Part shown: positions 5,856-10,066 of the stretch, piece by piece
How positions within the stretch are numbered: the stretch's first letter is position 1
How the letters are laid out: each line of letters begins with the position of its first letter
Source: Christensenella sp. UBA7102
GTDB taxonomy: Bacteria; Bacillota; Clostridia; Christensenellales; UBA1750
Direction of reading: 5' to 3'
DNA length: 10,066 bases
Assembly: GCA_002492415.1 (NCBI GenBank)
Contig: DKYK01000072.1
Span: forward strand, 25,678 to 35,743
Made by a program: the position numbers and the translations under genes
Notes under the pieces: generated by a model
What the model was told of the DNA's origin: nothing
What the model saw: only the letters and a program-made list of their open reading frames with translations
Database searches by the model: none

Positions 5856-7580
5856 ATGAAAAAGCTGTTGAAGTACATGAAGTCCTACACGCTCGAAAGC
5901 GTGCTGGGGCCGCTGTTCAAGCTGCTGGAGGCGAGCTTTGAGCTGTTTGTGCCGCTGGTGATGGCCGCCATCATCGATACGGGCATTGCGCAGGGCGACC
6001 GCGGGTATGTGCTGCGCATGTGCGGCGTGCTGGTGGCGCTGGCCGTGATCGGGCTGGTGTGCTCCATCACCGCGCAGTATTTTGCGGCGAGGGCTTCGGT
6101 GGGCTTTGCCACCAAGATCCGCTCGGCTTGCTTTGCGCATATCCAGTCGCTCAGCTTTGCCCAGCAGGATAAGCTGGGTGTGAGCACGCTCATCACGCGC
6201 ATGACCAGCGACATCAATCAGGTGCAGTCGGGCGTGAATCTGGCGCTGCGCCTGCTGCTGCGCTCGCCCTTTGTGGTGTTTGGCGCGATGGTGATGGCCT
6301 TTACCATCGACGTCAAGGCGGCGCTGGTGTTCGTGGTGACCATCCCGCTGCTGTCCATCGTGGTCTTCGGGCTGATGCTGTGGTCTATCCCGATGTACAA
6401 AAAGGTGCAAAAACGGCTGGACGGCGTGCTTTCGCTGACGCGCGAGAGCCTGACCGGCGTGCGCGTGGTGCGCGCCTTCTGCCAGGAAAAGGACATCGAG
6501 CGCGACTTTGTGGAGAAGAACGACGCGCTGACCACGCTGCAGAAGCTGGTGGGTAAGGTGACGGGGCTGATGAACCCTGTGACCTATGCCATCATCAACC
6601 TGGGCATCGTGGCGCTGATCTGGGTGGGCGCGCTGCGCGTGGACGCCGGCATCCTGACGCAGGGCCAGGTGGTGGCGCTGTACAACTACATGTCGCAGAT
6701 CCTGGTTGAGCTGGTCAAGCTGGCCTCGCTCATCATCTCCATCACCAAGGCGATGGCCTGCGCCTCGCGCGTGAGCGCCGTGATGGAGGTGCAGCCCGAC
6801 ATGCGCGGCGGCGACAAGGCGCCCGATTCCAACGGCAGGGAGGCCGTGCGCTTTGAGAACGTCACCCTCAACTACAGCGGCTCCGGCGCGCCGGAGCTGC
6901 ATGGCGTCAGCTTTGCCGCGCTGCGCGGGCAGACCATCGGCGTTATCGGCGGCACGGGCGCGGGAAAATCCACGCTGGTAGGGCTGATTCCACGTTTCTA
7001 CGACGCCACGGAGGGCCGCGTGCTGGTGGATGGCGTGGACGTGCGCGAATACTCGCTCGGGGAGCTGAGAAAGCGCGTGGGCGTCGTGCCGCAAAAGGCC
7101 GTACTGTTTAAGGGCACCATCCGTGAGAATATGAAATGGGGCGATCCCGACGCCAACGACGAGCAGATCTGGCAGGCGCTGGAGGCCGCGCAGGCGCGCG
7201 ATGTGGTGGAGAGCAAGGAGGACGGCCTGGACGCGCCCATCGCGCAGGGCGGCCGCAACCTCTCCGGCGGCCAGCGCCAGCGCCTGACCATCGCCCGCGC
7301 GCTGGTCAAGCGCCCCGAGATTTTGATTCTGGACGACAGCGCGTCGGCGCTGGACTATGCGACGGATCTGAAGCTGCGCCAGGCGCTGCGGAAGCTGCCC
7401 GACAGCCCGACGGTGTTCATCGTTTCGCAGCGAACCTCTTCCATTTCCCATGCGGATCAGATCATCGTGCTGGACGAAGGCGGCGTGGCGGGCATGGGCA
7501 CGCACGAGCAGCTGCTGGAAGGCTGTCCCGTCTATCAGGAAATTTACTACTCGCAGTATGAGAAGAAGGAGGCGAAGTGA
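5856..7580 (+). CDS. ABC exporter half-transporter, degenerate-site subunit (BmrC/YheI-like)
   Basis: A 574-residue fusion of a six-helix type IV exporter membrane domain (helices roughly at 18-40, 53-76, 130-150, 155-177, 242-262 and 275-298) and one nucleotide-binding domain. Walker A is GGTGAGKST at 365-373, the signature is a canonical LSGGQ at 469-473, and Walker B ILILD ends at D493. The residue after it is D494 instead of the catalytic Glu, and the switch-loop His is Q525 (IVSQR). The loop before the signature reads APIAQGG where consensus has VGE. This pattern is known from the degenerate-site subunit of heterodimeric exporters such as TM287/288, LmrCD and BmrCD. It should dimerise with the next gene product in the cytoplasmic membrane and export drugs or lipid-like compounds; the substrate is unknown. 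The first six helices carry no extra domain. Start ATG follows GGAGGAGA. Confidence 0.92.
   Translation: MKKLLKYMKSYTLESVLGPLFKLLEASFELFVPLVMAAIIDTGIAQGDRGYVLRMCGVLVALAVIGLVCSITAQYFAARASVGFATKIRSACFAHIQSLSFAQQDKLGVSTLITRMTSDINQVQSGVNLALRLLLRSPFVVFGAMVMAFTIDVKAALVFVVTIPLLSIVVFGLMLWSIPMYKKVQKRLDGVLSLTRESLTGVRVVRAFCQEKDIERDFVEKNDALTTLQKLVGKVTGLMNPVTYAIINLGIVALIWVGALRVDAGILTQGQVVALYNYMSQILVELVKLASLIISITKAMACASRVSAVMEVQPDMRGGDKAPDSNGREAVRFENVTLNYSGSGAPELHGVSFAALRGQTIGVIGGTGAGKSTLVGLIPRFYDATEGRVLVDGVDVREYSLGELRKRVGVVPQKAVLFKGTIRENMKWGDPDANDEQIWQALEAAQARDVVESKEDGLDAPIAQGGRNLSGGQRQRLTIARALVKRPEILILDDSASALDYATDLKLRQALRKLPDSPTVFIVSQRTSSISHADQIIVLDEGGVAGMGTHEQLLEGCPVYQEIYYSQYEKKEAK
7566..7572 (+). promoter_or_regulatory. 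Ribosome binding site inside the first ABC gene, fixing a GTG start
   Basis: AAGGAGG encodes part of the C-terminus of the first ABC protein and lies nine bases before GTG 7582. An in-frame ATG at 7615 has only a poor site (AAGGG), so GTG is preferred. Confidence 0.65.
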
Positions 7581-7581
7581 C

Positions 7582-9339
7582 GTGGCGGGCAAGAAAAAGG
7601 CGGACAAGGGTACGATGAAAAAAGTGCTGCACTACATTGCGCGCTACCGGCTGCTGGTGGCGCTGTCCATCGCGCTGGCCACGGTCTCGGTGGTGCTGAC
7701 GCTGTACGCGCCCATACTCTTCGGCCGCGCCATCGACGGCATCATCGCCGCGGGAAATGTGGACTTTGCGCTCATCCGGAGCATCTTCGCGCAGGTGGTG
7801 CTGGTGGTCGCCGCCACCGCCGTGGCGCAGTGGATCATGGGCGTCATCAACAACAAGATTACCTACCAGGTCATTCGCGATATCCGTAACGAGGCGTTTG
7901 AGCGCCTGACGGTGCTGCCGCTTCGCTACATCGACGGCAAGCCCACGGGCGAGATCGTATCCCGCGTCATCGCCGACGTGGATCAGTTCGCTGACGGCCT
8001 GCTGATGGGTTTTACCCAGCTGTTTACGGGCGTGGTGACCATCCTTGGCACGCTGGTGTTCATGCTGACCATCGATGTGGGCATCACGTTCGTGGTGGTG
8101 CTGCTCACGCCGCTGTCGCTGTTTGTGGCCAACTTCATCGCGCGGCGCACGCACAGCATGTTCAAGCGCCAGTCCGAGGCGCGCGCAGACCAGACCGCGC
8201 TGATCGACGAGATGATCGGCAACCAGAAGGTGGTGCAGGCCTTCGGTCACGAGCAGGAGGCGCAGCAGCGCTTTGACGAGATCAACGAGCGCCTGCGCGG
8301 CGCGTCGCTGCGCGCGATCTTCTTTTCCTCCATCACCAACCCTTCCACGCGCTTTATCAACGCGCTGGTATACGCGGGCGTGGGCCTGACCGGCGCGCTG
8401 GCCGCGGTGCGCGATCCTCTGGGCTTTACGGTGGGCAACCTGTCCTGTTTCCTGAGCTACGCAAACCAGTACACCAAGCCCTTCAATGAGATCTCCAGCG
8501 TCATTACGGAGCTGCAGAACGCGCTGGTGTGCGCCGCGCGCATCTTCGAGCTCATCGAACAGCCCGCGCAGACGCCCGATGCCCCCGATGCGCGCGTGCT
8601 GCAGGACCCCGCTGGCAGCGTGGAGATGCACGACGTAGCCTTCTCGTATGTTGCCGACCGTCCGCTCATCAAAAAGCTGAACCTCTCGGTCAAACCCGGC
8701 CAGCGCGTGGCCATCGTCGGCCCCACCGGCTGCGGCAAGACCACGCTGATCAACCTGCTGATGCGCTTCTACGACGTAGATGCAGGGCGCATCTGCGTCG
8801 AGGGCACGGACATCCGGCACATCACGCGGCACTCGCTGCGCAGCAACTTTGGCATGGTGCTGCAGGACACCTGGCTGCGCGCGGGCACCATCCGGGAAAA
8901 TCTCATCCTGGCAAAGCCCGACGCCACGGACGGGGAGATTGTGCAGGCAGCAAAGGCCGCGCACGCCCACGGCTTCATTACGCGCCTGCCGCAGGGCTAT
9001 GACACCGTGATCGGCGAGGACGGCGGCAGCCTGTCGCAGGGGCAGAAGCAGCTGCTGTGCATCACCCGCATCCTGCTCAAGCTCCCGCCCATGCTGATCC
9101 TGGACGAGGCCACTTCCTCCATCGATACCCGCACCGAAATGCACATTCAGGAGGCTTTCGCGCAGCTGATGAAGGGCAGAACCAGCTTCATCGTGGCGCA
9201 CCGACTGTCCACCATCAAGAATGCCGACATCATACTGGTGATGAAGGATGGCGACATCATCGAGCAGGGCACGCATGAGCAGCTGTTGGAAAAGGGCGGC
9301 TTCTACGCCAACCTCTACAACAGCCAGTTCGCCGCGTGA
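7582..9339 (+). CDS. ABC exporter half-transporter, catalytic subunit (BmrD/YheH-like)
   Basis: A 585-residue partner of the preceding gene: a short Lys-rich N-terminus, six membrane helices in about the first 310 residues, then a nucleotide-binding domain. Walker A is GPTGCGKTT at 380-388. Walker B MLILD ends at D508, followed by the canonical catalytic E509, and the switch His is H540 in VAHRLSTI. The signature is degenerate, LSQGQ at 484-488. In a head-to-tail dimer its Walker A/B and Glu would face the intact LSGGQ of the first subunit (active site), while its LSQGQ would face the Asp/Gln site of the first subunit (degenerate site). That is the known arrangement of heterodimeric exporters. 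The gene begins one base after the upstream TGA stop, so translational coupling and balanced synthesis are likely. Substrate unknown; multidrug export is only an inference from the family. Confidence 0.92.
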   Translation: MAGKKKADKGTMKKVLHYIARYRLLVALSIALATVSVVLTLYAPILFGRAIDGIIAAGNVDFALIRSIFAQVVLVVAATAVAQWIMGVINNKITYQVIRDIRNEAFERLTVLPLRYIDGKPTGEIVSRVIADVDQFADGLLMGFTQLFTGVVTILGTLVFMLTIDVGITFVVVLLTPLSLFVANFIARRTHSMFKRQSEARADQTALIDEMIGNQKVVQAFGHEQEAQQRFDEINERLRGASLRAIFFSSITNPSTRFINALVYAGVGLTGALAAVRDPLGFTVGNLSCFLSYANQYTKPFNEISSVITELQNALVCAARIFELIEQPAQTPDAPDARVLQDPAGSVEMHDVAFSYVADRPLIKKLNLSVKPGQRVAIVGPTGCGKTTLINLLMRFYDVDAGRICVEGTDIRHITRHSLRSNFGMVLQDTWLRAGTIRENLILAKPDATDGEIVQAAKAAHAHGFITRLPQGYDTVIGEDGGSLSQGQKQLLCITRILLKLPPMLILDEATSSIDTRTEMHIQEAFAQLMKGRTSFIVAHRLSTIKNADIILVMKDGDIIEQGTHEQLLEKGGFYANLYNSQFAA

Positions 9340-9355
9340 CGGAAAGGAAAAAGAG

Positions 9356-9790
9356 ATGCAGGAGAGAGAATTTATCGCGTACATGAGCGATCTGAGCGAT
9401 GCGGAAAAGGCATATTTGAACGGCCGCGTGCTGCCGGCGCTTCGGCGCATTGAGCGCAGGGGGCGCAGGACGCGCGTGGCGCATGACCTGCTGATGTCCA
9501 TCGCGATGCTGCTGGCGCTGGCGATGCCGGTGCTGCTGCTGTGGCCCTATGCGATGCCGCTAAACATTGCCCACCTGGTGTGCAGCGGGCTGTCCATCGC
9601 GATTGTAGCCCTCCTGACCGCCGATCTGATGCTGCGCCTGCCCGCGCACGCCGCGCTGTGTGCCGAGAAAAAGCGTCTGCTGCGCACCATGCTGCACGCC
9701 TATTTTCTGGGCGCGGAGGAGTTTGGGGGCCTGGACGCCGAGCAGAAGCTGTTGCGCCTGTGCTCGCGTGCCGAGCGCCTGCTGGCTTGA
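9356..9790 (+). CDS. Two-helix membrane protein, DUF4231/SLATT-like
   Basis: A 144-residue protein with a charged N-terminal helix (NGRVLPALRRIERRGRRTRV, residues 22-41) and two hydrophobic helices at about 44-64 and 70-93. A cytoplasmic helical tail follows, with KKRLLRTMLHAYF and a closing GLDAEQKLLRLCSRAE. The order of basic helix, helical hairpin in the membrane, and charged helical tail resembles the DUF4231/SLATT fold (two-TM proteins proposed as membrane effectors in nucleotide-linked conflict systems). I judge this by eye and it is not secure. The gene starts 16 bases after the exporter gene with AAAGGA (9343-9348) ahead of the ATG, so it is most likely the third gene of that operon. 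An upstream in-frame ATG at 9248 lies inside the exporter gene and is not used. Alternative: an accessory subunit specific to this exporter. Confidence 0.75.
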   Translation: MQEREFIAYMSDLSDAEKAYLNGRVLPALRRIERRGRRTRVAHDLLMSIAMLLALAMPVLLLWPYAMPLNIAHLVCSGLSIAIVALLTADLMLRLPAHAALCAEKKRLLRTMLHAYFLGAEEFGGLDAEQKLLRLCSRAERLLA

Positions 9791-9835
9791 GATCGCCATT
9801 TCATACGAAAAACGGTACCATTGGGACGCAAAAGG

Positions 9836-9864
9836 TTGCAAAGCCGTCCGGTTTTCCTTATACT
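9836..9864 (+). promoter_or_regulatory. Sigma-A type promoter for the small membrane protein gene
   Basis: TTGCAA at 9836-9841 and TATACT at 9859-9864 with a 17-bp spacer, 4 of 6 and 5 of 6 matches. The start of transcription would be near 9871. The spacer and the end of the -35 box form the left arm of a large inverted repeat, and the -10 begins at the loop. Confidence 0.72.
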
Positions 9865-9891
9865 GGAATCAAAGGAAAGCCGGGCGGCTTT
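9840..9891 (+). repeat. 20-bp inverted repeat (possible terminator or operator)
   Basis: Bases 9840-9859 pair with 9872-9891 over 20 consecutive positions with two G-T pairs and a 12-base loop. Readthrough RNA from the exporter operon would form this hairpin, ending in only CTTT, so termination would be weak. As DNA it is a dyad covering the promoter spacer and start site, as an operator would. RNA starting near 9871 would carry only the right arm. Confidence 0.8.
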
Positions 9892-9914
9892 ATGATGAAA
9901 GGGGGGAAAACGTC

Positions 9915-10064
9915 GTGCCGAGGGAATCGCTGGATACCATGGCGGGCGGACACGTGCGAGACCAGGCCATGTTCTCGCTGGTGCGCAACTGGAAGGCGAG
10001 CGTCGTCATCGGACTGATACTGGCCGCGATCGTTGCGGGATTTCTGATTTATGTCAGTTTATAG
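9915..10064 (+). CDS. Small single-helix membrane protein, 49 residues
   Basis: GTG at 9915 is eight bases after the purine run AAAGGGGGG (9898-9906) and starts a 49-residue frame ending in TAG at 10062-10064. The product has a polar N-terminus (PRESLDTMAGGHVRDQAMFS), a short basic stretch (RNWKAS), then one hydrophobic helix VVIGLILAAIVAGFLIYV ending two residues before the stop. The positive-inside rule puts the N-terminus in the cytoplasm. I do not recognise the family. The reading is supported by its own promoter, a plausible ribosome site and a credible tail-anchored membrane helix; its short length leaves room for doubt. An alternative start is the ATG at 9939 (41 residues), with a poorer ribosome site. 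Neighbours to the right are outside the window, and the gene could be the first of another operon. Confidence 0.6.
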   Translation: MPRESLDTMAGGHVRDQAMFSLVRNWKASVVIGLILAAIVAGFLIYVSL

Positions 10065-10066
10065 CA

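Noticed and set aside
9836..10064. Type I toxin-antitoxin unit (small hydrophobic peptide with an antisense RNA)
   Set aside because: I looked for a minus-strand promoter through the dyad; a TATAAG-like box exists but has no fitting -35, so an antisense RNA is not supported.

Overview
The window reads as chromosome of a high-GC, Gram-positive, probably endospore-forming Firmicute, most likely a Clostridia-class gut-type lineage. This is inferred from spmA-spmB, a T-box leader, sigma-A type promoters with AGGAGG ribosome sites, and a heterodimeric ABC exporter of the BmrCD/LmrCD kind. All convincing genes lie on the + strand. The long minus-strand frames are antisense shadows of GC-rich codons. 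I see no insertion sequence, CRISPR array, tRNA or rRNA.

Layout: (1) 1-767, the 3' end of spmA overlapped by spmB (spore maturation). (2) 870-1648, an extended -10 promoter and a stand-alone comB-family gene (2-phosphosulfolactate phosphatase). (3) 1645-4851, a full-consensus promoter overlapping the comB stop, then a T-box leader whose specifier is the Met codon AUG. It precedes a small MazG-type NTP pyrophosphohydrolase gene, metG (methionyl-tRNA synthetase with C-terminal tRNA-binding domain) and a GNAT acetyltransferase. (4) 4860-5717, a terminator, tatD, and another terminator. (5) 5791-9790, a promoter, two ABC exporter half-transporter genes and a 144-residue two-helix membrane protein resembling DUF4231/SLATT. 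(6) 9836-10064, a promoter lying inside a 20-bp inverted repeat, followed by a 49-codon single-helix membrane protein gene.

How the genes work together: uncharged tRNA-Met should stabilise the antiterminator and switch on the pyrophosphohydrolase-metG-GNAT operon, so metG is controlled by its own substrate supply. The two ABC proteins are complementary. The first has a canonical LSGGQ but Asp in place of the catalytic Glu and Gln in place of the switch His. The second has canonical Glu and His but a degenerate LSQGQ. Together they predict one degenerate and one catalytic ATP site.

Nothing here is clearly a new defence or mobile system. The points most worth a second look are the Met T-box driving a nucleotide-housecleaning gene ahead of metG, the promoter buried in a strong dyad near 9840-9891 before a tiny membrane protein gene, and the SLATT-like gene attached to the exporter operon.
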